This document shows positions 52,029 to 61,391 of a DNA stretch of 64,000 nucleotides, in pieces. A program made the translations under genes and the position numbers. The notes under the pieces are model-generated. The model saw only the letters and a program-made list of their open reading frames with translations, was not told the DNA's origin and searched no databases. The DNA comes from Nonomuraea turcica (GTDB lineage Bacteria; Actinomycetota; Actinomycetes; Streptosporangiales; Streptosporangiaceae). Every line of letters begins with the position of its first letter. Within the stretch, counting starts at the first letter, position 1. The stretch covers positions 19,639 to 83,638 of the forward strand of contig NZ_JAUZQF010000038.1 of NCBI RefSeq assembly GCF_030718205.1. The letters are read 5' to 3'.

Positions 52029-53711
52029 ATGGAAGCGGGCAAACCGGACTTTCGTAGCGCAGGACGGTATCTCTGGTGGCTGGTCCGCACCCAGCGTGGC
52101 CGCTGCGTCGCCGGGGCGGTGTTGGGAAGCACGTGGATGGTGGGACTGACGTTGCCGCCGTATCTCCTGTCACGCGCCATCGACGACGGACTGACGCCCG
52201 GGCGCTGGCCCACGCTGGCGGGATGGGCGGCCGCGCTGTTAGGCGTCGGGGTGGTGAACGCCTGGCTGGGCATCATGCGGCATCGCACGATGACCAGGGT
52301 GCGCATGCACGCCGCCTTCGCCACCGTCGAGGCCGTGGTGTCACAGGCGACCCGGCTCGGCGCGGCGCTGTCGCGCAAGGTCACGGCCGGAGAGGTCGTC
52401 ACGATCGGGTTCACCGACGTCACGGTGATCGCCCAGACGCTGACCATCACCGGCCCGGGCGTCGGCGCCGTGCTGGCGTACATCGTCGTGGCCGTGCTCC
52501 TGCTGACCGTCTCGCCGCTGCTCGCCGTGGTGGTGCTGGCCGGCATACCGCTGCTCGTGGTGCTGGCCGGGCCGCTGATGGGGCGGCTTCGCACGGCCGA
52601 GACGACGTACCGGACGCGGCAGGGCGCGCTCGCCGCTCGCTTCGTGGACATCGCCGGAGGGCTGCGCGTGCTCAACGGCCTCGGCGGCAAGGAGGTGTAC
52701 GCCGAGCGCTACCGGCGCGGCTCCCAGCACCTCCGGGCGGAGGGCTATCGGGTCGGGGCGGTGACGAGCTGGATCCAGGCGCTCGGCGTCGGCCTGCCCA
52801 CCCTGTTCATCGGGGCCGTGACCTGGCTGGCGGCGCGGATGGCGGTCCAGGGCGACCTCACGGTCGGCGAGCTGGTGGCGGTCTACGGGTACACCGCCGT
52901 GCTGGTGGTGCCGGTCTCGTTCTTCATCGAGGGCGGGTACGACCTCAGCCGTGGACTCGTCGCCGCCCGCCGCGTCGTCCAGTTCCTCTCCCTGACACCG
53001 GTCCCCCGCGGGGACGCCGGCGCACCCTCGGGAGCGGCGATGCTGCGTGATCAGGAATCCGGGGTCGAGATCACGCCCGGGACGCTGACCGCGCTCGTCA
53101 GCGCCCGCCCGGCGGAATCGGCGGCGGTGATCGACCGCCTCGGCCGCTTCGCCGGGCCGGCCGCGCTATGGGACGGGACCCGCCTCGACGAGATCGATCT
53201 GACGCGGGTACGCGAGCGGATCCTGGTCGCCGACAACGAGGCCGACCTGTTCGCCGGCCCGCTGCGCGACGTCGTCTCCGGTAGGGGCGATCCGGACGAC
53301 GAGGCCATCGAACGGGCCCTGCACGCGGCCGTGGCCCAGGACATCGTGCGCGGGCTGCCGGACGGGCTCGACTCGGCCATCGATCCGCAGGGCCGCAACC
53401 TGTCGGGCGGCCAGAGGCAGCGCGTACGCCTGGCGCGGGCGCTGCTGGCCGATCCGGAAACACTGCTGGCCGTCGAGCCCACGTCGGCGGTGGACGCGCA
53501 CACGGAGGCGGCGATCGCGGGCCGGCTGCGAGCCGCGCGCTCGGGGCGTACCACGGTCGTCACCAGCACGTCGCCGCTCGTGCTCGACCAGACGGACACT
53601 GTCTACTACCTGGAGGACGGGGTCGTCGCGGCGACCGGCAGCCATCAGGACCTCCTGGCCGAGCAGCCTGGCTACCGGCTCCTGGTGTCGCGCGGGATGG
53701 CGGCCTCATGA
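52029..53711 (+). CDS. ABC exporter half, subunit A, degenerate ATP site
   Basis: 560 aa from ATG 52029. Six membrane helices with the exporter layout, then a nucleotide domain. Walker A is lost (ALVSARPAESAAVIDRLGRF, no GK), Walker B reads LLAVEPTSAVD (the first acidic residue replaced, Glu kept) and the H-loop His is Ser (VVTSTSP). Signature LSGGQRQRVRLARALL at 458 is intact. The gene overlaps subunit B by ATGA. With B, it supplies the signature for the only usable ATP site. Confidence 0.9.
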   Translation: MEAGKPDFRSAGRYLWWLVRTQRGRCVAGAVLGSTWMVGLTLPPYLLSRAIDDGLTPGRWPTLAGWAAALLGVGVVNAWLGIMRHRTMTRVRMHAAFATVEAVVSQATRLGAALSRKVTAGEVVTIGFTDVTVIAQTLTITGPGVGAVLAYIVVAVLLLTVSPLLAVVVLAGIPLLVVLAGPLMGRLRTAETTYRTRQGALAARFVDIAGGLRVLNGLGGKEVYAERYRRGSQHLRAEGYRVGAVTSWIQALGVGLPTLFIGAVTWLAARMAVQGDLTVGELVAVYGYTAVLVVPVSFFIEGGYDLSRGLVAARRVVQFLSLTPVPRGDAGAPSGAAMLRDQESGVEITPGTLTALVSARPAESAAVIDRLGRFAGPAALWDGTRLDEIDLTRVRERILVADNEADLFAGPLRDVVSGRGDPDDEAIERALHAAVAQDIVRGLPDGLDSAIDPQGRNLSGGQRQRVRLARALLADPETLLAVEPTSAVDAHTEAAIAGRLRAARSGRTTVVTSTSPLVLDQTDTVYYLEDGVVAATGSHQDLLAEQPGYRLLVSRGMAAS

Positions 53712-55471
53712 GGGCCCTGCCGGTGGCCGAGCCGTCCCAGGTGCGCCGCGCCATGCTGCGGCTGATCCGGCGGGACGGCCGGGCCTTCGCCGCCATGATC
53801 GCCCTCAACGCGCTGGCCGCCGGGGCCGGCCTCGTCGGGCCGTGGCTGCTGGGCCGCATCATCGATGTGGTCAAGGCCGGTGGCGGGGTCGGTGCGGTGG
53901 ATCGGCTGGCGTTCGGGATCCTGGTCTTCGCGCTGATTCAGCTCCTGCTCGCGCGATATGCCAGCTATGTCGGGCATCGGTTCGGGGAGCGGACGCTGGC
54001 GCGCGTTCGGGAGGAGGTCGCCGACCGGGCGCTCGCCGTACCGGCCTCGGTGATCGAGCGGGCCGGCACGGGCGACCTGACCACCCGCGGCACTACCGAC
54101 GTCGCGATGGTCGGGACCACCGTGCGCGATGCCGGGCCCGACGTGCTGATCGCCGGTGTGCAGGCGCTGTTCATCATGGGGGCGGTCTTCGTGCTCGACC
54201 CGCTGCTCGGCGGGGTCGGGGTGGTGGGGCTGACGGGGATCTGGTTCACGGTCCGGTGGTATCTGCGGCGGGCGCTGCCCGCGTACCTGGCTGAAGGGGA
54301 GGCCAACTCGGCGCTCGCGGAGCAGCTGGCGGCCACCGCCGCGGGGGCTCGCACGATGGAGGCTCTGGGGCTGCAGGAGCGGCGGATCGCGGTCTGCCAG
54401 GACGCGATCGCCACGTGCCGGCGCACCCGGCTGCGAACGTTGTTCCTGCGGAGTGTGCTTTTTCCGATCGTGGACGTCTCCTACAGCATCCCCGTGGTGG
54501 GCGTGCTGCTGGTCGGGGCGGTGCTGCATGGGCACGGGCTGATGAGCCTGGGCGCGGTGGTCGCCGCGGCGCTGTACCTCCGGCAACTCTCCCAACCGCT
54601 GGACACCATCCTGCTGCGCATCGACCAGCTACAGAGCAGCGGCGCCTCCTTCGCCCGGGTCGAAGGGCTCGGATCGGTGCCGTCAGCGGCCCCGCCGGGA
54701 GATCGCCGGGAGCCTGACGGCGATCTGATCGAGGTGTCCGGGGTGCGATACGCCTACGAGGGCGGTGGCGGTGATGTGCTGCACGGGGTCGACCTGGTAG
54801 TGCGGCCCGGGGAACGGCTCGCGATCGTCGGGGCATCGGGCGCCGGGAAGACGACGCTGGGCCGGCTGCTGGCAGGCATCGACAGGCCGCGGACCGGATC
54901 GGTGACGGTGGGCCGCGTCCCGATCAGTGACGTGGACCCCTCGGAGCTGCGGCGGCGCATCGTCCTCGTCAGCCAGGAGCACCATGTGTTCCTCGGCACG
55001 CTGCGCGACAACCTGCTGATCGCGGCCCCCTCGGCCGACGACGACGCCCTGCGGGCGGCGCTCGCCGCCGTGGGGGCCTTGGAGTGGGTCGACGGGTTGC
55101 CGGACGGACTCGACACGGAGGTGGGGGCCGCGACTTACCGGGTGGACGGGGCGCAGGCTCAGCAGCTGGCCCTGGCTCGGGTGGTGCTGGCCGATCCGCA
55201 CACCTTGGTGCTGGACGAGGCCACGGCGCTGCTGGACCCGCGGACGGCACGGCACACGGAGCGGGCGATGGCCGCCGTCCTGGAGGGGCGGACGGTGATC
55301 GCCATCGCGCATCGCCTGCAGACGGCTCGTGACGCGGATCGGGTTGCCGTCATGGAGGAGGGGCGGGTGGTGGAGCTCGGCGGGCATGAGGAGCTGGTGG
55401 CGGCCGGGGGGACGTACGCGGCGCTGTGGCGGTCCTGGCATGGGGACCGGGCAGGTTCTTCTCATTGCTAG
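53708..55471 (+). CDS. ABC exporter half, subunit B, active ATP site
   Basis: 587 aa from ATG 53708, overlapping subunit A. Walker A GASGAGKTT near 375-383 is intact, the Q-loop is VLVSQEHHVFLGTL, Walker B is LVLDEATALLD near 500 and the switch His is IAIAHRLQ. The signature is lost (YRVDGAQAQQLALARVV near 479). Six helices precede. So A gives LSGGQ and B gives the P-loop, Walker B and His of one composite ATP site. Drug or lipid export is the likely job. Confidence 0.92.
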   Translation: MRALPVAEPSQVRRAMLRLIRRDGRAFAAMIALNALAAGAGLVGPWLLGRIIDVVKAGGGVGAVDRLAFGILVFALIQLLLARYASYVGHRFGERTLARVREEVADRALAVPASVIERAGTGDLTTRGTTDVAMVGTTVRDAGPDVLIAGVQALFIMGAVFVLDPLLGGVGVVGLTGIWFTVRWYLRRALPAYLAEGEANSALAEQLAATAAGARTMEALGLQERRIAVCQDAIATCRRTRLRTLFLRSVLFPIVDVSYSIPVVGVLLVGAVLHGHGLMSLGAVVAAALYLRQLSQPLDTILLRIDQLQSSGASFARVEGLGSVPSAAPPGDRREPDGDLIEVSGVRYAYEGGGGDVLHGVDLVVRPGERLAIVGASGAGKTTLGRLLAGIDRPRTGSVTVGRVPISDVDPSELRRRIVLVSQEHHVFLGTLRDNLLIAAPSADDDALRAALAAVGALEWVDGLPDGLDTEVGAATYRVDGAQAQQLALARVVLADPHTLVLDEATALLDPRTARHTERAMAAVLEGRTVIAIAHRLQTARDADRVAVMEEGRVVELGGHEELVAAGGTYAALWRSWHGDRAGSSHC

Positions 55472-55512
55472 GCTGCTGATCGTTCGGCGTTGGAAAAGGA
55501 CTCAGACCTCTT

Positions 55513-56025
55513 ATGACCGCCTCCTGGATCACCCGCCCCGAAACCGCCGCCGACCACGGCCAGATCCGCGAGGTCAACCTCGCCGCCTTCCCCACCTCTC
55601 ACGAGGCCGACCTCGTCGAGGCCCTGCGTGCCGACCCGCAGGCGTGGATCCCCGGTCTGTCCTGGGTCGCCCAGGCGCCCGACGGCGGCATCGCCGGGTT
55701 CGCGCTGCTCACCCGCTGCCTCGTCGACGGCTCTCCGGCGCTCACCCTGGGCCCGTGCGCCGTCAGACCCGAACACCAGCGGCGCGGCGCCGGTTCGGCC
55801 GCCATCCACGCCGCCCTGCGAGCCGCCCGCGAGCAGGGCGAGAACCTCGTGCTCGTGCTCGGGCACGCCGAGTACTACCCGCGTTTCGGCTTCACCCCGG
55901 CCTCCGGGTACGCCATCCGGCCGCCCTTCGACGTCGAGGACAAATACATGATGGCGCTGGTCTTCGACCCCAGCCGGCCCGTGCCGACCGGCACCATCCG
56001 CTACCCGGCGGCGTTCGGAGTCTGA
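55513..56025 (+). CDS. GNAT-family N-acetyltransferase
   Basis: 170 aa from ATG 55513. The acetyl-CoA loop is VRPEHQRRGAGSAAIHAALR (the Q-x-x-G-x-G form), and VLGHAEYYPRFGFTPASGYA is the C-terminal part seen in the YhbS group. The gene lies 41 bases after the ABC exporter operon on the same strand and may share its transcript. The acceptor is unknown. Confidence 0.88.
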   Translation: MTASWITRPETAADHGQIREVNLAAFPTSHEADLVEALRADPQAWIPGLSWVAQAPDGGIAGFALLTRCLVDGSPALTLGPCAVRPEHQRRGAGSAAIHAALRAAREQGENLVLVLGHAEYYPRFGFTPASGYAIRPPFDVEDKYMMALVFDPSRPVPTGTIRYPAAFGV

Positions 56026-56210
56026 CCCCGGCCGTACCTGCTGGCAGGGCGGCGACGATCGCCGCATAGCATGGCGTGGCCGAGAGATCTTCCTGGACTG
56101 TTCCTCGCCATCGGCCTGTCCCCGTCGCTCAAGGGGTAGGGCGGCAGGTAACGGTCCAGGAAGGTCCCAAAGCTCGGACTACCGGCGAAGGGGACGCCGG
56201 AGCAGGGGTG

Positions 56211-57143
56211 ATGACTGTGGCGGATACCGTGTCGGCGAGTGAATCCGGCGAACCGGAAGATCTCGAACAGGCTGCGGCGGTGTTCGCCAGTGTCCGGCCG
56301 CGCCTGTTCGGGATCGCGTACCGGATGCTGTCCAGCGTCACCGAGGCCGAGGATCTGGTGCAGGAGGTCTGGCTGCGCTGGCAGCGCTATGACCGCTCCA
56401 CGGTGGACAACCCGCCCGCGTTCCTGGCCAAGACGATCACGCGGCTGGCCATCAACGCCGCTCAGTCCGCCCGCTCCCGCCGTGAGACCTACATCGGCCC
56501 GTGGCTGCCCGAGCCCGTCGACACCGGCGCGGATCCGCACCTCGGCGCGGAGCGGGGTGAGGCTCTGGAGTTGGCGGTCCTGCTTCTGCTGGAGAGGCTC
56601 TCGCCCACGGAACGGGCGGCGTACGTGCTGCGGGAGGCGTTCGAATACCCCTACCGGCAGATCGCCGACATCATCCAGCTCAACGAGCCGGCCGTACGCC
56701 AGCTCGTCAGCAGAGCCCGCAAGCGCGTGCTCGTCGAACGACGCACGCCCGTGACCAGGAACGAGCAACGCAGGCTGCTGAAGGCCTTCGTCGCCGCCGC
56801 CCGCGCCGGCGACCTGACCGCGCTGGAAGAGCTCTTCGCCGCCGACGTGATCAGCTACACCGACAGCGGCGGCGTCGTGCGCGGCGCCACCCGCTTTCCT
56901 GTGGTGGGGGCGTCGCGGCTGGCGAAGGTCATCAAGGCGTTCTCGCCCCGCTTCTGGGCCGGGGTAGAGGTGGGCTGGGGAAGCACGAACGGGCAGCCCT
57001 CCGCGCTGCTGAGCCGCGACGGGCGGGTGTTCGGGGTCATCACGGTAAACGCCTCGGAGCAGGGCATCGACCAGGTCCTGTGGATGGTGAACCCGGCCAA
57101 GCTCACCGCGGTGTCCACCGGCTCCGACCCGGCGCAAGCGTGA
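56211..57143 (+). CDS. SigJ-type ECF sigma factor with SnoaL-like C-terminal domain
   Basis: 310 aa from ATG 56211, eight bases after GGAG; the frame before it is unlikely to be translated. Region 2 (FASVRPRLFGIAYRMLSSVT, then EAEDLVQEVWLRWQRYDR) and region 4 (LSPTERAAYVLREAFEYPYR, then NEPAVRQLVSRARKRV) are canonical. The C-terminal 120 residues are a SnoaL/NTF2-like domain starting RRLLKAFVAAARAGDLTALE, which in this group modulates sigma activity in place of an anti-sigma. It is convergent with LtrA. Confidence 0.92.
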   Translation: MTVADTVSASESGEPEDLEQAAAVFASVRPRLFGIAYRMLSSVTEAEDLVQEVWLRWQRYDRSTVDNPPAFLAKTITRLAINAAQSARSRRETYIGPWLPEPVDTGADPHLGAERGEALELAVLLLLERLSPTERAAYVLREAFEYPYRQIADIIQLNEPAVRQLVSRARKRVLVERRTPVTRNEQRRLLKAFVAAARAGDLTALEELFAADVISYTDSGGVVRGATRFPVVGASRLAKVIKAFSPRFWAGVEVGWGSTNGQPSALLSRDGRVFGVITVNASEQGIDQVLWMVNPAKLTAVSTGSDPAQA

Positions 57144-57158
57144 TCCTTGTGGTCTCCT

Positions 57159-58370
57159 TCACGACACGCCAGAGCTGGAGGGCTCCGGCTCAGGGCGACG
57201 CACTCCGGCGCGAGCCCCAACCGCCGTGGTCGCGATCGTGACGGCGACCAGCAGAACGCAGCCGACGGTGATCGCCGCGACCACGCCGGCCACTCCGATC
57301 TGGGGTGAGGCGAGCGGCAGCAGCAGGATGCCGGTGACGCAGACCACAACTGCGGCGGGACGGATGACGGGCTCTGCGACGAGGGCGTGCACCGCCCACA
57401 GTGCAGCGAGATACACAGCGACCGGGATGGCGACGGCGTAGCCGAGTGCCAGCGGTGATGCCGCGATGTCGTGCCCACTCTGCTCCACCGCCACTTCGAG
57501 CCCGGCGCCGAGGGCCGCCAGGGCCGCGAAGATGCCGTAGTGGCCGTACCCCCACAGCCATGACCGATGACGGCGGTCATGGAGACCTTCCCCCGACTCA
57601 ATGAGGAAGTAGAGCCACCAAAGAGCGAACAGCAGGACGAGGCCGCAGACGGCGATGACGATGAAAGGGCTGCTGATCTCGTCCGCTTCGAGCGCTCTTT
57701 CGACTCCCCTGCTCGCGGCCAGGACGCTCTCACCGAGCAGAATGATCGTGAACAGGCCGTAGCGCTCGGCGATGTGGTGCGGGTGCCAGTTGGTGGCCCT
57801 GGCCCCTCCTGCCCACCGGGGTACAGCGAGCTCGAGGATGGCCAGGCCGATGTAGGACGGCAGATCGGCGAATGCGGGCATGGCGCCCGCTTCCGCGAGG
57901 AGGAAGCGAAGAATCCATCCCAGCTGCAGGATGCTGAGGCCGAGGGCGTAGCGCAGCGCGGTGCGACGGCCGGCCGGGTCTTCGAGACCGGCGCGCAGCC
58001 ATTGGGCGACGAGACCGATCCTCATGACGAGGTAGCCCAGTGTGACGATCCTGAAGTCGGAGTGCTCGGCCGCGGCGGGCACACCGGCGGCGAGGACCAG
58101 CACGCCGGCCATCTGCACCATGGTCAACAGCCGGTAGGCGACATCGTCGGTGTCGTAGGCCGAGGCGAACCACGTGAAGTTCATCCACGCCCACCAGATC
58201 GCGAAGAACACCTGCAGGAACGGGACCAGACCGGTGAGGGCATGACCGTCGGCGATGCTGTGCGCGAACTGGGCGGTGACGGCCGCGACCGCGACCACGA
58301 AGGTGAGATCGAACAGCAGCTCGAGCTGGCTCGAAGCGCGGTGCGGCTCATCGATGGCCCGCGCGCTCAT
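57159..58370 (-). CDS. Low temperature requirement A (LtrA)-family membrane protein
   Basis: 403 aa from ATG 58370; a frame extends to 58514 but without a ribosome site. SSQLELLFDLTFVVAVAAVT at the start is the LtrA signature. About 11-12 hydrophobic helices follow, with WAWMNFTWFASAYDTDDVAY, PHHIAERYGLFTIILLGESV and WLYFLIESGEGLHDRRHRSW. The family was found in Listeria cold growth; the biochemical role is unknown. It is convergent with SigJ and divergent from the kinase-core genes. Confidence 0.92.
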   Translation of the reverse strand: MSARAIDEPHRASSQLELLFDLTFVVAVAAVTAQFAHSIADGHALTGLVPFLQVFFAIWWAWMNFTWFASAYDTDDVAYRLLTMVQMAGVLVLAAGVPAAAEHSDFRIVTLGYLVMRIGLVAQWLRAGLEDPAGRRTALRYALGLSILQLGWILRFLLAEAGAMPAFADLPSYIGLAILELAVPRWAGGARATNWHPHHIAERYGLFTIILLGESVLAASRGVERALEADEISSPFIVIAVCGLVLLFALWWLYFLIESGEGLHDRRHRSWLWGYGHYGIFAALAALGAGLEVAVEQSGHDIAASPLALGYAVAIPVAVYLAALWAVHALVAEPVIRPAAVVVCVTGILLLPLASPQIGVAGVVAAITVGCVLLVAVTIATTAVGARAGVRRPEPEPSSSGVS

Positions 58371-58649
58371 CCGAACCCGGATCCGGATGGTGGTGCTGGC
58401 TGGTGGCAAGATCTCGCTCCTGTCGGTCCGCAACGCCTGGTCGGTCTGAAAGACCGGACAGCATGCCGATTTGTGACAACACGGCACCCAGCACGCAGCC
58501 CGTGGAGCTGTCACAGGCCACAGGACTGTCCTGTCTTAGCTGGCAGCCGAACGGCAGCGGATGTCCGCCGGCAGGATCCGGCACGAAGATCATGATGGTC
58601 GGCGGACTGGCGTGCACGGAATGTGAAGGCAACGGAAGGAGTACGTGCT

Positions 58650-59477
58650 GTGACGGCATGCCCGACGCCCCTGTATGACTGCGAGACCCCGCGCCCCTCT
58701 GGTGGCGGCCGGACCGCGCCGACGATCCGAACGCCCTCCGACACGATGCGCGAGTTGAAGCGCGAGCTGCAGAAGAAGCGGCGCTTCGCTTCCGACGCCT
58801 CCCACGAACTGCGCACGGCGGTCGCCGGGCTACGCGCGGAGCTGGAGGAGGCCTGGCTGCATCCCGATGAGACCGACCTCGGCGACCTGCTCGCCCGGGC
58901 GCTGAGAGCCATGGACAGACTGGACGCGGTCCTCACCGACCTGCGGGCCCTCGCCGAAATGGAGGCGGGTCCGCCCATGAAGCCGCAGCGGGTCGATCTC
59001 GCCGAACTGGTCCGTGACGAGATCGCCCGCAGGAACGATCGCATCGCGGTTCAACTCCGCCTGGAGTCCGGCGTAACCGTCCAGGCCGTCCCGATCCGGA
59101 TCGGCCGCGTCCTCACCAATCTGCTGGACAACGCCCAACGGCACGGCCGGCACCTGGTCGAGGTCCGGCTGAGCCGCGACGACGACCACGCCGAGCTGAC
59201 GGTCGCCGACGACGGAGAAGGAGTCGCGGAATCCGAGCGAGAACGGATCTTCCAGCGCTTCACCAGGCTGGAGGCCGCCCGCCACCTCGACCACGCCGGC
59301 ACCGGCCTGGGCCTGGCGATCGCCCGTGACATCGCCCGGGCGCACATCGGCAGCCTGCACGCCGGGGAGTCCGAGACCGGTGGCGCCAGCTTCGTCCTGC
59401 GCCTTCCCCTTGCGGGTTCGGCTGCTCCGGCCGGTCGAAGGAGGGGCCGGAGCCTGCGCGAAGCGATGGATCCATAA
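58650..59477 (+). CDS. Histidine kinase core without sensor domain, copy 1
   Basis: 275 aa from GTG 58650, placed by AAGGAG eight bases upstream. It has the HisKA helix with H52 (ASDASHELRTAVAGLRAELE; the usual Pro of LRTPL is Ala), then N-box LTNLLDNAQRHG, G1 VADDGEGV and G2 HAGTGLGLAIARDIA. No membrane segment, HAMP or sensor precedes it, only 30 loose residues. No response regulator is nearby. It may dimerise with copy 2 33 bases downstream, or be a decayed kinase. Confidence 0.85.
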   Translation: MTACPTPLYDCETPRPSGGGRTAPTIRTPSDTMRELKRELQKKRRFASDASHELRTAVAGLRAELEEAWLHPDETDLGDLLARALRAMDRLDAVLTDLRALAEMEAGPPMKPQRVDLAELVRDEIARRNDRIAVQLRLESGVTVQAVPIRIGRVLTNLLDNAQRHGRHLVEVRLSRDDDHAELTVADDGEGVAESERERIFQRFTRLEAARHLDHAGTGLGLAIARDIARAHIGSLHAGESETGGASFVLRLPLAGSAAPAGRRRGRSLREAMDP

Positions 59478-59510
59478 GCCCGGCCGGGCATGTCTGGAAG
59501 GGAGAGCCTG

Positions 59511-60209
59511 ATGAGACAGAACGCCGACTACGCCGCCCAGTTCGCGGAGCAACTGCTGAATCGGCAACGGCAATTCGCCGCCGATGCCTCACACGAGTTG
59601 CGTACGCCGCTCGCCGCGCTACGCGTGCAAGTGGAGGAGGCGCGGCTGTACCCGGACGACATCGACCTGCCCGATCTGCTGAACCACGTGACGGACGACC
59701 TCGACCGGCTGGAGAACATCGTCAATGACCTGCTCCTGCTCGCCACCCTCGAGGCCGGCGTCGGCGGAAGGCGGGAGGAAGTGGATCTGACGGCCCTGGT
59801 CGGGACAGTGGCGGCTCGGTGGACCGAGAGCTGCGACGTGCGGCTCGATCTCGAAGCCGCGGTGACGGTGGAGGCCGCCTCCTGGCAGCTGGCCCGGTTG
59901 TTCGCCAACCTGCTGGACAACGCCCGACGTCACGCCCGGCACAGACTCGAGGTGAGCCTGCGCCGCGCGGGCGACCGTGCGGAACTCGCCGTGTCCGACG
60001 ACGGGCGAGGTGTCTCCCCGGCCGACCGCGAACGCATATTCCAGCGCTTCGCCCGCCTGGACACGGCCCGCAGTCGCGACCACGGAGGCGTCGGCCTGGG
60101 CCTGGCCATCGCCCGCGACATCGCCTCAGCTCACCACGGCACCCTGCACGTTGAGGAGTCGAGCGACGGCGGCGCGAGCTTCGTGCTCCGCCTTCCTCTC
60201 GTTCGCTGA
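59511..60209 (+). CDS. Histidine kinase core without sensor domain, copy 2
   Basis: 232 aa from ATG 59511, six bases after GGGAG. H28 lies in AADASHELRTPLAALRVQVE, a canonical H-box, followed by LFANLLDNARRHARH, VSDDGRGV and GGVGLGLAIARDIA. It is about half identical in layout to copy 1 but has the proper Pro. The N-terminus NADYAAQFAEQLLNRQRQFA looks like the end of a HAMP linker, so it also lacks a sensor. The pair seems to be a tandem duplication that lost its input halves. Confidence 0.87.
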   Translation: MRQNADYAAQFAEQLLNRQRQFAADASHELRTPLAALRVQVEEARLYPDDIDLPDLLNHVTDDLDRLENIVNDLLLLATLEAGVGGRREEVDLTALVGTVAARWTESCDVRLDLEAAVTVEAASWQLARLFANLLDNARRHARHRLEVSLRRAGDRAELAVSDDGRGVSPADRERIFQRFARLDTARSRDHGGVGLGLAIARDIASAHHGTLHVEESSDGGASFVLRLPLVR

Positions 60210-60215
60210 TCCGGT

Positions 60216-60569
60216 TCAGGCAGGCTGCCGATCGTCCTTCAGGCTCACCTGATGACCGATTTCCTCATCCTCGGCCGCGGCCAGCACCACCTGCAGGAGC
60301 CCGGGGAAGCGGGCCTGCAGATCCTGTGTGCGTAAGGCCACGAAGCAGCGGGTGCCCTCCTGACGGGTGCGGGTCAGCCCGGCATCACGCAGGACTCGCA
60401 GATGGTGGCTGAGCGTCGACTTGGCCACCGGCGCCCGCAACTCGCCCCACCCGCGCTCACGACCGTCGGCCAGCACTCGCACCAGACCGACCCGGATGGG
60501 ATCACTGAGGGCGGCCATCACCCCGGTCAGCCCGATCTCGCCCACTTCCGGGTGGTGCACCTGCTTCAT
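60216..60569 (-). CDS. ArsR-family regulator
   Basis: 117 aa from ATG 60569; a frame runs further upstream but over the SDR gene. The winged HTH reads VGEIGLTGVMAALSDPIRVG, then APVAKSTLSHHLRVLRDAGL and RQEGTRCFVAL. No metal-binding cysteine pair is evident (one Cys in the wing), so it may sense something other than metal. It is divergent from the SDR gene with an inverted repeat between, which is probably its operator. Confidence 0.9.
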   Translation of the reverse strand: MKQVHHPEVGEIGLTGVMAALSDPIRVGLVRVLADGRERGWGELRAPVAKSTLSHHLRVLRDAGLTRTRQEGTRCFVALRTQDLQARFPGLLQVVLAAAEDEEIGHQVSLKDDRQPA

Positions 60570-60583
60570 TCCACCATGATAGC

Positions 60584-60612
60584 TTGTTCGATGTTTCACG
60601 AACAACGAACAA
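60584..60612. promoter_or_regulatory. ArsR operator: TTGTTCG-N8-CGAACAA plus a third copy
   Basis: TTGTTCG (60584-60590) and CGAACAA (60599-60605) are perfect inverted arms; CGAACAA repeats at 60606-60612. The site fills the 54-base gap between the ArsR and SDR genes and overlaps the divergent promoters, as expected for autorepression and target repression. Confidence 0.72.
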
Positions 60613-60623
60613 AGGAGGGTGAC

Positions 60624-61391
60624 ATGACCGTCCCACTCGCCAGTCACCTGCAGAACCATGTCGCGATCGTCACCGGAGCCGGATCCGGAATCGGCCGCGC
60701 CACCGCGATCGCCCTCGCCCGCGCCGGAGCGCACGTGCTCGGCGTCGGACGCCGCGCCGACGCCCTGCATCAGACTGCCGCCCACCATCCGAACATCACC
60801 ACCCTGGCCGCCGACATCACCTCCGCCGGCGCGCCATCCGCGATCATCGAGGCGGCCGTCGACCGCTGGGGGCGCCTGGACGTCCTGGTCAACAACGCCG
60901 GCGCCACCGCCGTCATGACCCTGGCCGACACCGACGCCGCACGCATCGCCGACCTCCTGTCCCTCAACGTCACCGCGCCCAGCCTGCTCGCCCACGCCGC
61001 GCTGCCGCACCTGCGCGCCAACCGCGGCACGATCATCAACATCTCCAGCACCTACGGCCACTGCCCCCTGCCCGGCGCCGCCCACTACGCTGCCACCAAG
61101 GCCGCCCTGGAGCAGCTGACCCGCAGCTGGGCGCTGGAGCTGGCCGCCGACGGCATCCGCGTCAACGCCCTGGCCCCCGGCCCCACAGAAAGCGAGGCCC
61201 TGACCGCGGCCGGCCTGCCCGACACCGTGGTCGAGCAGATCAAGCAAGACGAGACCGCCCGCATCCCGCTCGGCCGCCGCGGCACTCCCGAGGAAGTGGC
61301 CGCCTGGATCGTGCACCTCGCTGACCCCGGTGCCACCTGGATCACCGGCCAGGTCCTCACCATCGACGGCGGCCTGGAACTCACCACCTGA
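60624..61391 (+). CDS. Short-chain dehydrogenase/reductase (classical)
   Basis: 255 aa from ATG 60624, after AAAGGAGGGTGAC. A classical SDR: VTGAGSGIGRATAIALA with TGxxxGIG, NNAGATAVM, a catalytic Ser in INISSTYG and YAATKAALE with Tyr and Lys. The C-terminus ends LTIDGGLELTT. It would oxidise or reduce a small alcohol or ketone with NAD(P). The divergent ArsR and its repeat suggest induced expression. Confidence 0.95.
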   Translation: MTVPLASHLQNHVAIVTGAGSGIGRATAIALARAGAHVLGVGRRADALHQTAAHHPNITTLAADITSAGAPSAIIEAAVDRWGRLDVLVNNAGATAVMTLADTDAARIADLLSLNVTAPSLLAHAALPHLRANRGTIINISSTYGHCPLPGAAHYAATKAALEQLTRSWALELAADGIRVNALAPGPTESEALTAAGLPDTVVEQIKQDETARIPLGRRGTPEEVAAWIVHLADPGATWITGQVLTIDGGLELTT

